Assembly: GCA_005801425.1 (NCBI GenBank)
Contig: SYDY01000027.1
Location: 10,324-74,323, forward strand
DNA: 64,000 bases
Reading direction: 5' to 3'
Source of the DNA: Bdellovibrionales bacterium
Lineage (GTDB): Bacteria > Myxococcota > XYA12-FULL-58-9 > SYDY01
Under the pieces are notes generated by a model that made no database searches, was not told the DNA's origin, and worked only from the letters and a program-made list of their open reading frames with translations. This document shows, in pieces, positions 27,014 through 36,081 of this stretch. Both the position numbers and the translations under genes were made by a program. Position 1 is the first letter of the stretch. The number at the start of each line of letters is the position of its first letter.

Positions 27014-27301
27014 ATGGCCACGATGATTACGGAAGAATGCATTAATTGCGGCGCTTGTGAGCCGGAATGCCCCAACGAGGCCATCAGCGAAGGTGAGGAC
27101 ATTTTTATTATCGATCCCGATCGTTGCACCGAATGTGTCGGTCATTTCGATACCGAGCAATGCGCTGCGGTATGTCCGGTCAATTGCTGTGTCACCGATC
27201 CCAACAACGAAGAAGCCGAGGCCCCTTTGCTCGCCCGCGCCAAGGTGGTTCATCCCTTGAAGATTTTTCCCGCCGATTATCCCTCGCGGTTTCGTCAGTA
27301 A
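27014..27301 (+). CDS. 2[4Fe-4S] ferredoxin (YfhL/Alvin type)
   Basis: 95 residues. Small cytosolic electron carrier. The first cluster motif is CINCGACEPECP (CxxCxxCxxxCP) and the second CTECVGHFDTEQCAAVCP, whose extended loop between the second and third Cys, plus the C-terminal extension, is typical of the Allochromatium-type ferredoxins. GGAGG lies five bases before the ATG at 27014. Its last seven bases overlap the end of the convergent NlpC/P60-like gene. Its redox partner is unknown. Confidence 0.95.
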   Translation: MATMITEECINCGACEPECPNEAISEGEDIFIIDPDRCTECVGHFDTEQCAAVCPVNCCVTDPNNEEAEAPLLARAKVVHPLKIFPADYPSRFRQ

Positions 27302-28074
27302 GGGTCTGCGAAAGTCTTAAACGCACGTGCCAGTGATACTTTTCGATCATCTTTGAGAAAACTGTTGATGGTTTTTCCGTCAATGGCTGTCGCCTGATCG
27401 GGATTGCGTAAGTTGAACGTGGCGCGTGCGATCCCTGCCGCAAAAAAGCCAATGCATGTGACGGTTCCGTCGGCATCCACTTTTTCGACGATGGCGACCT
27501 GGGCAGGAATATCGGATGCTTTGCCAGTATTAAGAAAAACAAGGTCGCCGATTTTGGGATGTTCGCGGTGCAATTGTCGATTGCGATCTACCGATCGGTA
27601 CAACACTTCCATGCCTTTGATGTGATCACGTCGATAAACTGCAGGATGGATGATCTCCATATGGGCGCTCCAAAATGCTGCGCGCACCAAGCCGATGGGA
27701 TCGGATTCAAATTTATAGCCGCGCACAAGCAGCGGTTGGCCCGATAAGAACTTTTTGGCTGCAGCAACCACGTGACTGCGTTTGCCCTGATTGGTGTCTT
27801 CTGACTTGTGATGTAGGGTATCCGATGTGGAGAAGCTGATCACTTGAAGCAAGGCAGGCGCCCTTGGGCCTGTTGTGCAGGAAACACAGAAAAATATTAT
27901 AATGGAATTAAAAAGAGCGGTTCGCTTTTTACGATCTGTTTTTCTCTTGTAGGGGCGCTTCGCGAAGCGCCCGTGCGGTTTTTGATTCAAAGTTTTATCG
28001 GGCGGCTCACGAGCCGCCCCTACTGGCAAGGCAATTTTGAATGGGGACCTCAATATAACCGCCTCGATGCGCAT
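27295..28074 (-). CDS. NlpC/P60-like lipoprotein that has lost its catalytic residues
   Basis: 259 residues. The lipoprotein h-region and lipobox (FNSIIIFFCVSC) start only at about residue 55, after an n-region in which 25 codons come from a 75-bp palindromic element. AGGA lies upstream of ATG 28074, and no start codon exists between element and h-region. The body follows NlpC/P60 cell-wall peptidases: GLVRAAFWSA, KIGDLVFLNTG, VAIVEKVDADGTVT and MNL/FNL-RNPD. But the usual DCSG is DPIG, and the His before VGIV is Gln (PAQVAIVE), so Cys and His of the active site are gone. A binding-only role in the cell wall is inferred. Confidence 0.72.
   Translation of the reverse strand: MRIEAVILRSPFKIALPVGAAREPPDKTLNQKPHGRFAKRPYKRKTDRKKRTALFNSIIIFFCVSCTTGPRAPALLQVISFSTSDTLHHKSEDTNQGKRSHVVAAAKKFLSGQPLLVRGYKFESDPIGLVRAAFWSAHMEIIHPAVYRRDHIKGMEVLYRSVDRNRQLHREHPKIGDLVFLNTGKASDIPAQVAIVEKVDADGTVTCIGFFAAGIARATFNLRNPDQATAIDGKTINSFLKDDRKVSLARAFKTFADPY
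27949..28023. repeat. 75-bp composite palindromic element (copy 2), translated in frame
   Basis: Same ends and length as the copy at 7030-7104. It lies inside the NlpC/P60-like gene and is read on the minus strand as VGAAREPPDK...GRFAKRPY. Relative to copy 1 the second stem has a paired change (GGGCGGCTCACGAGCCGCCC), keeping base pairing. Confidence 0.88.
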
Positions 28075-28116
28075 ACCCTATCCTGATCAAATCGATGGCA
28101 TGCGGCAAGAAAAATA

Positions 28117-30933
28117 TTATTGTCTGCCTGTTTTCATACGAATGATGCCCGCCGCGGGATCAACGACCGGGAGTGCAAACTTGCGCAGGTGTGTTTGAGG
28201 TATTTCTGGAAACACAGAGGCCACAAGCTGTTTGATGTGTGCGGCACTTGTGGCCAATGCACGAGGCATGCATGAAAGCTTCCTAAAATCACTGCCTAAA
28301 GCCTGTTCAGGGCTTATTTGATGCACCGCAGCAGTCACAGTGCCTGCTGCCAGCGCACGCATCCATAAGGCTGCGCCAACAGTTCTTGCCATGTTCTCGG
28401 GGTCTTTCAAGGCTTCGATGTCCGCTTTTAGCTTGATGAGACCACGACCCTCTACAGGAAGTGCATTGACCGCATCGAGTACAGAATTGACGATCATAGA
28501 GATATCACCATCACCCAAAACCAGTGCATCCAAGGCTTCTGGTGTTAGCAATTGAGGTGATGTTGTTTTGATAGGGATGTTTTCCCCTATGCGTTCTTCA
28601 TTGAGAACATCGGATGTTGTAAAATATTGGTGCACGTTGGTTAAAGCAACTTGAATGACGGCGATTCTTTCGATCAAGTTCCTGGCTGATACAAGTTGGG
28701 CTTGATGAACGCCATCCGGCAAAGGCGCCGTCGTGTTGTAAATAGCGCGTTGTAGGGATTTTACCGGACTTTGGGAGACGAGCAAATCGTCGAACATGGA
28801 CGCATGGGTGTCGACCAATAAAGTGACGCATCCTTTTAATTGATCAGCCATCTGTAAAAATTTCTTGGTGATGGCGTACGCTGCTTTTCCATCGGCATTT
28901 GACGCTTCAAGGAATGCAGTCGGATCGTCGGTGCGAAGCGCTGCAAGCAAGCGTTCGCGATAATTATGTTTGATGGCCCATGGGATTTCGCGAATGTATT
29001 TTTCCATGGCAGGTGCCATGGATGGGGGAAAGCATGGATTGCGGATGATGGCGTGCGCAAGTACTTGAAGTGTATCCTCACCAGGAAAAAATCCATAAGG
29101 AAGAACTGCTTCGCATGCATAACGAAGTGCTTTTTGTTGTTCTGAAGTCAATGGATTTTTAAGTGACTTCATGATCAATGCGGCTTGATTGATCACGTTT
29201 TCCAGAAGGGTCTCTCGTTCGAGATCCCAAAAAGCCCGTTGGGCGTTAATGATCACATGCGCGTCGTAGACGAGTACTTCAGGAAGTGCATCAATCTCAC
29301 AATTTTTTCGTTCTACGATCCAGTCAACGATGCCCGCTTCGATAAGTTTTTTAGAACCATGGGCTTCGTGAAGCTCCGAAGCGCTTGTGCCATAGAGATT
29401 CGGATTGGATGTGATGGGTTTGAGCCATTCAAATGTACGTCTAGGATCGAGGCGCTTTATGGCCTTGCGCTCACGCTTAATCGTTATTTGTTGGACATCA
29501 AGCCGCTTTGTTTGTGATGTTACTGCTTCTCCTGCGAAGATAAGCGCTTCGTTCTGATGGCGCGTACGAATGCGATCGACTTCCACACGAATGCTCATGT
29601 TTTTGAGATGAACAGCAAGAAGACGCATTCTTTTGTCAAGGATACGCATGCCCACACAAATAGCGGCTTGAGGTGATAACTGTTTCCACTCTTCTCGATG
29701 GGTTCGTTTTTTCCATTCAAAATGCACCACATCTTCGGAGGATGCCACGCGATTGAGGAGTGTCATGGCAGCTTCAAGCATGGCAATCACGCGCTCAGGT
29801 TGAACGATATCATCTTCGTCATGAAGCGATGCAATGATCAGTGTTTGTTCTACTTCAGCTTTCCATTTTTTTGCGCCCTCGACATCTCGGCTACTTTCGA
29901 TGGGGCACAGGCGGAGCAATTGTTCTTTGCAACTGGTTAACATGTCCAGTGTTCGCGTGAAATCCAATGACCCCCGATTCAGCATATCGGTTGCGAAATG
30001 TTGCCAATACGTATCCGCCGCCTGTTGTCCTTCGGGGGTTAGCCATGCGGGTGTGACTTCAAAATTAGGGTGGGCTGACACTTGATGTTCAACCCAATGG
30101 GCATTGTGTTCGGCCCAGGGTGGAAGTTGTTCGTACAGGGCATTTTCGAGCAAAACGATGGATTGTGGCCCTTCAGGAGAAGCGAGAAGCTGGCGTCGTA
30201 TTTTTTCTTGAAGTTGAATCAAATTTTCGCGGCGTGGCGTTGCATCTTCAGAAAGGTCGTGCGTCAGACCTGACAGCATGCGTGTGACATCGATATATGT
30301 TTTGATCAATGCAGGGATGTGAGGTTCTTTATTTTCTTGAATGATTTTGGCTTGCAGCGGTTCTTGTTTGAAACACGTGAGATATGTATCCCAGCGCGCT
30401 TGCCAAGCTTGAGCAAGTATGTCGATTTCTGCTTGGGGAAGATTGTGGGCAAGTGCGTCTTGAAAATTTTCAAACGCCTCGAGCATGACACATGCAGAAT
30501 GTACGGAAGGGTTCTTCAATAATTCTGAAGGTCTTTCGGAAGCATGGGATGGAAAGAAACGGCCCGTTCCCACGAGGTAGGCCATATGCAATTCTTGGAC
30601 TGAAGGATTAAAATTAGGAACGACCTGTTGTGCTTTGTGAATGTAGCGTCGACTATGCGCTTGCGTGAGTGGATCTTGCAATTCAAGCGTAAGATCCGAA
30701 AATCGTGTTGCGCTTGCTTTGGCCAGGGAAGGTGCTTGATAGGTAATGTCAGGGGTTAATGTACTTACCGATTGGCTTCGTTTAGGTTTTTTATGGGGAT
30801 GTTCGTCGTTGGGGTTGAAGGAATCGTCTTTTGTTTTAAAGTTTCCAACAATCTTCATCCGCATTGCCCTTCTTCGATCCGCATGACGCATCAATTTGAA
30901 GTCTTGCACGTGGGCTATCTTTATCTTCGACAA
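28117..30933 (-). CDS. Large helical cytosolic protein of unknown function (possible distant TCP11 resemblance)
   Basis: 938 residues, no signal peptide or membrane helix. The first 90 residues are basic and Ser/Pro-rich, the remainder is predicted mostly helical from composition. The stretch around residues 320-480 (LDFTRTLDMLTSCKEQLLRL, then MRILDKRMRLLAVHLKNMSI and RHQNEALIF) has the spacing of the eukaryotic T-complex-11 family core, where a D-rich helix is followed by a YErxxF-type helix. This is a weak pattern match and may be coincidence. It follows the Cys-cluster gene by 20 bases and precedes the NlpC/P60-like gene by 42, so it may belong to the polA-smr transcript. I do not recognise a function. 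Confidence 0.7.
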   Translation of the reverse strand: MSKIKIAHVQDFKLMRHADRRRAMRMKIVGNFKTKDDSFNPNDEHPHKKPKRSQSVSTLTPDITYQAPSLAKASATRFSDLTLELQDPLTQAHSRRYIHKAQQVVPNFNPSVQELHMAYLVGTGRFFPSHASERPSELLKNPSVHSACVMLEAFENFQDALAHNLPQAEIDILAQAWQARWDTYLTCFKQEPLQAKIIQENKEPHIPALIKTYIDVTRMLSGLTHDLSEDATPRRENLIQLQEKIRRQLLASPEGPQSIVLLENALYEQLPPWAEHNAHWVEHQVSAHPNFEVTPAWLTPEGQQAADTYWQHFATDMLNRGSLDFTRTLDMLTSCKEQLLRLCPIESSRDVEGAKKWKAEVEQTLIIASLHDEDDIVQPERVIAMLEAAMTLLNRVASSEDVVHFEWKKRTHREEWKQLSPQAAICVGMRILDKRMRLLAVHLKNMSIRVEVDRIRTRHQNEALIFAGEAVTSQTKRLDVQQITIKRERKAIKRLDPRRTFEWLKPITSNPNLYGTSASELHEAHGSKKLIEAGIVDWIVERKNCEIDALPEVLVYDAHVIINAQRAFWDLERETLLENVINQAALIMKSLKNPLTSEQQKALRYACEAVLPYGFFPGEDTLQVLAHAIIRNPCFPPSMAPAMEKYIREIPWAIKHNYRERLLAALRTDDPTAFLEASNADGKAAYAITKKFLQMADQLKGCVTLLVDTHASMFDDLLVSQSPVKSLQRAIYNTTAPLPDGVHQAQLVSARNLIERIAVIQVALTNVHQYFTTSDVLNEERIGENIPIKTTSPQLLTPEALDALVLGDGDISMIVNSVLDAVNALPVEGRGLIKLKADIEALKDPENMARTVGAALWMRALAAGTVTAAVHQISPEQALGSDFRKLSCMPRALATSAAHIKQLVASVFPEIPQTHLRKFALPVVDPAAGIIRMKTGRQ

Positions 30934-30953
30934 AATAGTGGAAATAGTTGCGT

Positions 30954-31571
30954 TTAATACGGGTGACCTGTGTCGACGGAATGAAAATGGGTGTGCTCTT
31001 GCGCCGTGGGGTCGTCAGGGCTTGGATGATGGACTGCCACGGGCGTATTTAAGACGCGCAAACGTGGATGTGATCGCATTTGTGTGACAGGACGTGCAGC
31101 CACTTGGTAACTGCAATAAGGCAAAATCTTGGGTGGTTCAAACCACGGCTGAAGAGGGAAATTGCGGCATAAAAATGGACGCCACGTATGAATGCCGCAG
31201 CGGTTGTCCGATTTTAAATAGTTGCATGAAAAGATCACTTCGCCCTGGTTGCCTCGGCCTACCACCTTAAAATTATGAATCGCGCGGTGATAGGCAAGAA
31301 AAAGCTCCATGGTGCGGGATTTTTGGATCCATTTTGGGGCATGAAAAACGATCTCTTTGCAGCATCGCCCGCATTTGATGCATTCGCCGACCACAGGATA
31401 GCGGGGTGGTAAAATGCGCTGCACGAGTTTGAGCGCACTGACTTCCATGACAGCAAAAGCACGTAAAAAACTATGCAAAATGAATCGACTGATGTTTCCG
31501 TGGGTGACAGCTTCCACCAATAAGATCAGGATCATCAAACATAGAAGTGTTATTTTGATATGTGTGTTCAT
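30954..31571 (-). CDS. YkgJ-type cysteine-cluster protein, membrane-anchored
   Basis: 205 residues. An N-terminal hydrophobic helix (residues 6-22) precedes the cluster CIKCGRCCKEI near 63-73, followed by single Cys in FSCNYL, NRCGIHTWRPFLCRNFP and YCSYQ: the metal-binding pattern of the YkgJ/UPF0153 family, proposed to bind Zn or an Fe-S cluster. Most family members are soluble, so the membrane segment is unusual. The C-terminal tail is His/Asp-rich. The ATG overlaps the Smr stop by four bases. Confidence 0.85.
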   Translation of the reverse strand: MNTHIKITLLCLMILILLVEAVTHGNISRFILHSFLRAFAVMEVSALKLVQRILPPRYPVVGECIKCGRCCKEIVFHAPKWIQKSRTMELFLAYHRAIHNFKVVGRGNQGEVIFSCNYLKSDNRCGIHTWRPFLCRNFPLQPWFEPPKILPYCSYQVAARPVTQMRSHPRLRVLNTPVAVHHPSPDDPTAQEHTHFHSVDTGHPY

Positions 31572-32119
31572 GGCAGCCTGTCAGATTTTCGCAACAACAC
31601 GTAAAATGCACCAGGTCCCCCATCATGACGATTTGCTGTCGTAAAAGCGAGAACCATGTCGCTTAAAGGCGGCTTACTGAGCCATTGGGGAACCGCGTCA
31701 CGAATGACTGAAATGCCGCCTGGTGAGCTTTTGCCTCGCCCAGTGATTACCAAAATGCATCGTTCACCTTGTCTGCGCATGCGAACAATAAACGCGTGAA
31801 ATACAAGTTTGGCTTGTTCAAGAAGCAATCCGTGTAAATCCATTTGCTGATGATAACGGATATCGCCCCGTGCAAGTGACAACACCAATTGCCGATTTAC
31901 ACCCGGTGCAGCGCCATGCAGAAAGGGTGTTGCATTGTCTTCGTCAAAGCCGGTTTGAATATCAAAAACGGGCGTGAGTGTTGTTTCTTGTATGGGGGCG
32001 CGGCGTGCAATCCGTATTGGGGTGGAGGGGGGTGATTTTTGTACCCGCCTATCCCGATTGCGCAAAGGCACGACATCGGCAAGCGCGCGCAAAAAATCGT
32101 CGTCGTCATCTTGGCCCAT
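31568..32119 (-). CDS. Smr-domain protein (YdaL/SmrB-like)
   Basis: 183 residues. The C-terminal Smr domain (about 85-180) has the hallmark DLHG, then LVITGRGKSSPGG and GGPGAFYVLLRK. Smr domains of this stand-alone type act as endonucleases; E. coli SmrB cleaves mRNA at collided ribosomes. The first 80 residues are charged and probably disordered. It starts 12 bases after the polA stop and overlaps the next gene by four, so it is part of the polA string. Confidence 0.9.
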   Translation of the reverse strand: MGQDDDDDFLRALADVVPLRNRDRRVQKSPPSTPIRIARRAPIQETTLTPVFDIQTGFDEDNATPFLHGAAPGVNRQLVLSLARGDIRYHQQMDLHGLLLEQAKLVFHAFIVRMRRQGERCILVITGRGKSSPGGISVIRDAVPQWLSKPPLSDMVLAFTTANRHDGGPGAFYVLLRKSDRLP

Positions 32120-32131
32120 GATGCAATCCTT

Positions 32132-34861
32132 TCAATGCGCTTCTGCCCATGTTCGTCCATGACCAACGTCCACCACGAGGGGGACATGAAGGCGCATGAC
32201 GTGGCACATGTGATCGCGCAAAAGCGCTTGAACAGTCTCTGTGTGCTCCACAGGGCATTCGACGACCAACTCATCGTGGACTTGCAAAAGAAGATGGGCA
32301 TCTAATTTCAAATTCGACAAGGCTTGATGGACACGGATCATCGCTAATTTGATAAGATCGGCGGCGCTACCTTGCAAGGGCGTATTCATGGCAATGCGTT
32401 CGGCCCCGCGTCGTACATTCATATTGCGACTGTTTAAATCGGGCAAATAACGGCGTCTACCGCTGATGGTGCTGACAAAACCAGCATGCCGACCCTCTTC
32501 AATGGTTTTATCTAGAAAGGTTCGGATCCCAGGATAACGTGCAAAATAACGTTGGATATATGCAGAAGCTTCAGCCCGTCCAATATGAAGCTGTTTGGCC
32601 AAGCCAAATTCACTGAGGCCATAGAGAATACCAAAATTAATGGCTTTGGCGCGTCTTCGTGCTTCTGCATCGGGTGGTGCGCCGCCTGTGAGAATTTCTT
32701 GCGCGGTTCGGCGGTGAATATCTTCGCCATTAATAAACGCATCGCGAAAACTTTGATCATCACAAAGATGCGCAAGAATGCGCAATTCAATTTGTGAATA
32801 ATCGGCAGAAACCAATACATAACCTTCATCCGCGACAAACGCTTTTCGGATGCGTAAACCATCTTCCGTGCGAATGGGGATATTTTGCAAATTGGGATCG
32901 GAGCTTGAAAGTCTGCCAGTGGCAGTGCCGGTCTGGCGGTAGCTTGTGTGTACACGACCTGTACGTGGATTAAGCATTTTAGGAAGTGAGTCGACGTAGG
33001 TGGAGCATAATTTGGCCAGCATACGATGTTCGATGATCCATCCTGCCAAGGGATAGGTTTCGGCAAGTTGTTCGAGCACTTCTTGATCGGTGCTAAAGCC
33101 TGTTTTTGTCTTTTTGAGGGCTGGATAGCCAAGCTCAACAAATAAAAGTTCGGCAAGTTGTTTGGGGCTTGCAAGATTGATTTCGTGACCCACTTCACGC
33201 ACGATCCGTTGCTCAACTTCTGTCATTCTTCCACTAAATTCCACGGACAATGCTGCAAGTGCATCGAGATCAACCCGGATCCCCTTGGTTTCCATGGCGG
33301 CCAATACAGGAATAAGCGGAAGCTCTATATTGCGATACACATCGTCCAACGGTGTGCCCTGCAGTTTGGCAGAAAAATGCTGGCAGAGTTGCAGCGCAAT
33401 ATCGGCATCTTCTGCCGCGTAGGCTGTGGCTTCATCGACGGGAACCTGATCAAAGCCCACTTTGCCCTCGGGTCGTGTTGTCACATCTTCATAGGTGATC
33501 GTTTTGTAGCCAAGTGCTTGGTGTGCGAGGCTGTCCATGCTGAAGGATGCACGTGTGGGATCGAGCACGTAGGCAGCAAGCATCGAATCATCACGAATGC
33601 CTGCCAGTTGTATGCCGTGATTGAGAAGCACCATCATGTCGTATTTCAGATTTTGTCCCAGCTTGCCGATCTTCGGATTTTCAAAAATCGGTTTCATCGC
33701 ATGTAAAACATCTTCGTTGCTCAGATGCAGTGGCACTTTCTCGTCGTGATGCCCGGTTGGAATATAGCATGCATCATCGCTTGTCGTTGCCAATGAAAAT
33801 CCGACAATATGTGCCTCGGTGGTATCAAGCGAAGTTGTTTCGAGATCGACACTCACAAAACCAACTTTTTGTATGCGTGCGATGATTGTGTTGAGATCGT
33901 TGATCGTAAGTATCGTTTTATAATTGCGCTCAGGAATTGGCAAAGTCGTTTGGGTTTGGAATAAATCCTGTTGATTGGGAGGCGCTGGTTTAACAGGGTT
34001 CGAACGATGAAGATCACGGAGCAGCGATGAAGCTTCGATGCGTTCTAGAAAGGGTGCGAGGCGTGCTTCTTCTGGATGGCTGTAGCGCAGGGCATCAAGA
34101 TCAAGCGCCACGGGGACGTGGCTATCCAAAGTGACCAGTCGCATGGACAATCGTGCACTTTCGATATGATCAATTACCGATTGTTCGGCTGCTTTGCGTT
34201 TTTGCACGCTTTGAAGTCCGCGGTAAACCGCTTCAATATCGCCATACGTATTGATTAATTTGGCAGCCGTTTTCACACCCACTTTGGGCACGCCCGGAAT
34301 ATTGTCGCTGGTGTCACCGGCCATGGCTTGAACTTGCGTGACGAGATTTGGGGGAACACCAAATTTTTCAATCACATCGGCATCGCTCATGTCTTTGTCT
34401 TTCATGGGATCAAAGAGCGCGATGCCTTCTTGCATCAATTGCATGAGATCTTTATCGGAACTTACAACCACAACCTGGTGTCCAGCCGCATGGGCTTTTT
34501 GTGCCAGAGTCGCAATGATATCATCGGCTTCGTAGCCAGGGTTATACAGTACCGGAATGCCCATGGCCTCAACCAATTCACGGATCAATGCAAATTGGGG
34601 AACAAGATCTTCAGGCGGTTCTTCGCGATTGGCTTTGTATTCGGCATAAATGTTTTTTCTAAAATTTTCTCGTGAATCAAATGCAATGCCCAAATAATGG
34701 GGTGATCTGTCTTTGATCAATTTGAGCAACATGCGCGCGGTGCCTATGACCGCGTTGGTGGGGGTACCATCGCGTGTGGATAACGGGCGTATGGCATAAT
34801 AGGCACGAAAAATGAAACCGCTACCATCAACAAGGTACACTTTTTCTTCAGACAAACTCAT
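32132..34861 (-). CDS. polA: DNA polymerase I
   Basis: 909 residues. Fills gaps and removes RNA primers in replication and repair. The 5' nuclease domain (1-290) begins VYLVDGSGFIFRAYYAI and contains GYEADDIIATLA and GDTSDNIPGVPKVGVKTAA. The 3'-5' exonuclease domain keeps its acidic residues (SVDLETTS, GQNLKYDMM, YAAEDADIALQL), so proofreading should be active. The polymerase domain has motif A DYSQIELRILAHL, motif B RRRAKAINFGILYG and motif C VHDELVVE. The ATG overlaps the stop of the upstream lipoprotein by four bases. Confidence 0.98.
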   Translation of the reverse strand: MSLSEEKVYLVDGSGFIFRAYYAIRPLSTRDGTPTNAVIGTARMLLKLIKDRSPHYLGIAFDSRENFRKNIYAEYKANREEPPEDLVPQFALIRELVEAMGIPVLYNPGYEADDIIATLAQKAHAAGHQVVVVSSDKDLMQLMQEGIALFDPMKDKDMSDADVIEKFGVPPNLVTQVQAMAGDTSDNIPGVPKVGVKTAAKLINTYGDIEAVYRGLQSVQKRKAAEQSVIDHIESARLSMRLVTLDSHVPVALDLDALRYSHPEEARLAPFLERIEASSLLRDLHRSNPVKPAPPNQQDLFQTQTTLPIPERNYKTILTINDLNTIIARIQKVGFVSVDLETTSLDTTEAHIVGFSLATTSDDACYIPTGHHDEKVPLHLSNEDVLHAMKPIFENPKIGKLGQNLKYDMMVLLNHGIQLAGIRDDSMLAAYVLDPTRASFSMDSLAHQALGYKTITYEDVTTRPEGKVGFDQVPVDEATAYAAEDADIALQLCQHFSAKLQGTPLDDVYRNIELPLIPVLAAMETKGIRVDLDALAALSVEFSGRMTEVEQRIVREVGHEINLASPKQLAELLFVELGYPALKKTKTGFSTDQEVLEQLAETYPLAGWIIEHRMLAKLCSTYVDSLPKMLNPRTGRVHTSYRQTGTATGRLSSSDPNLQNIPIRTEDGLRIRKAFVADEGYVLVSADYSQIELRILAHLCDDQSFRDAFINGEDIHRRTAQEILTGGAPPDAEARRRAKAINFGILYGLSEFGLAKQLHIGRAEASAYIQRYFARYPGIRTFLDKTIEEGRHAGFVSTISGRRRYLPDLNSRNMNVRRGAERIAMNTPLQGSAADLIKLAMIRVHQALSNLKLDAHLLLQVHDELVVECPVEHTETVQALLRDHMCHVMRLHVPLVVDVGHGRTWAEAH

Positions 34862-36081
34862 GGTTTTGGAATCGTTTCATCGTAAATTTTTAGACCGCGA
34901 ATGGCCGTTGAATAGTAGGCGATCACAAGACGACCTTGGCTGTCTGCAGCCATGGCAAGATATTTCCCCACGGGGCCTTCGGTGTCGATGACGGTATGCG
35001 TCCATACGCCGCTCGCATAGCGCAAAAGATCAAACGTTTCGTGGTCGGGCCGCCTCGGGGTGATATGCTCAAAGGCAATGGCCAAATCACCGTTGGGCAA
35101 TTGCGCTTGTGCCATATTGCCGACGCCCTTAAACACGCGCTGATCATGCCATGTTCCGGTGCTGTCTTGTTCTGCAACACGGATATTGATGGGGAGACCG
35201 GCTGTGTACGTCACACGCGGCAATTGACCGACCCAGCTTAATTGACTGTGCCAACCATGGGAATGATCTTCTCCGATGCGTTCTTGTTTGAGTGCATTGA
35301 GTGGGCCATGGGCCACGTAAAGTTCGGTGTCTCGGGCATTCCAATCCACAAAAGAGATCCACCATTGATCGCCCTGTTGCTGTACATCGATGCGGGCAGA
35401 ATATCCGCCGGTGGCGTCAAATAGGATGGTTTTTACCCACTCGCCATCTTTGGGCCCGCGTGTGGCATGGACCAATTTTCCACCGGCTGTGTAATAAAAA
35501 ACATGCGGACTATTTTGTGCGTCAAATCGCAATTCCGCACCCATGCCGACTTCATGGCCCCATGCAATCTCTTCGGTTTTCCAAGGTGCAGCTTCGTTGT
35601 CGCGCGTTGCGATGCGTAACTTTTTCTGATCTTGATCGTGAAATGCGATGGCAAGGTGATTATTTTTGTCGGAAGCGATTGACGTGTATTTGCCTATATT
35701 GCCTTGGGTGATGACGTCTTCAACAACCCATGAATCGCCATGTTTTGTGGCGTATTTAAGATCGCCTTGGTGGGCATCGCAAAAGCTGACGTGGGGTCGG
35801 TCTTTGGCATCAAAGATAACGCTTGGCCACCATCCTGTGTCGCCTTCTTCACCGCCACTTGCAAGGACGCCTAAACTTGCATGCGGTGGATTTTGTTCTT
35901 CGACAACAACGATGTTTTTTGTGCATGCGGTGAGGATAAGCAAAATCACTGCAAGGCATTTATAGGTAGGGGTGGTTCGTGAACCGCCCTTAACAAAATC
36001 GTCATTCTCATGAATACGGGGTTCTGTGAAGAAGGGCGGTTTGCGAACCGCCCCTACAACGCTGCAATTCTTTCTCTTCAC
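34858..36081 (-). CDS. Lipoprotein with BNR/beta-propeller-like repeats; palindromic element in its signal peptide
   Basis: 407 residues from a GTG at 36081, which overlaps the holA stop (GTGA) and has GGAG seven bases upstream. The first seven residues MKRKNCS are followed by about 32 residues encoded by a 92-bp palindromic element (VGAVRKPP...GGSRTTPT) and only then by the h-region and lipobox CLAVILLILTAC. No start codon follows the element in frame, so the element is translated. The exported part has repeated units such as PSVIFDAKDRPHVSF, LRFDAQNSPHVFYY and MAADSQGRLVIAYY, as in BNR or Asp-box propellers. Function unknown; it sits between two replication genes. Confidence 0.8.
   Translation of the reverse strand: MKRKNCSVVGAVRKPPFFTEPRIHENDDFVKGGSRTTPTYKCLAVILLILTACTKNIVVVEEQNPPHASLGVLASGGEEGDTGWWPSVIFDAKDRPHVSFCDAHQGDLKYATKHGDSWVVEDVITQGNIGKYTSIASDKNNHLAIAFHDQDQKKLRIATRDNEAAPWKTEEIAWGHEVGMGAELRFDAQNSPHVFYYTAGGKLVHATRGPKDGEWVKTILFDATGGYSARIDVQQQGDQWWISFVDWNARDTELYVAHGPLNALKQERIGEDHSHGWHSQLSWVGQLPRVTYTAGLPINIRVAEQDSTGTWHDQRVFKGVGNMAQAQLPNGDLAIAFEHITPRRPDHETFDLLRYASGVWTHTVIDTEGPVGKYLAMAADSQGRLVIAYYSTAIRGLKIYDETIPKP
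35966..36057. repeat. 92-bp composite palindromic element inside a lipoprotein signal peptide
   Basis: Bounded by GTAGGGG/CCCCTAC ends, with palindromes GGTTCGTGAACCGCCC at the low end and GGGCGGTTTGCGAACCGCCC at the high end, around a spacer unlike that of the 75-bp copies. Read on the minus strand in the frame of the lipoprotein gene without a stop. Confidence 0.85.
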
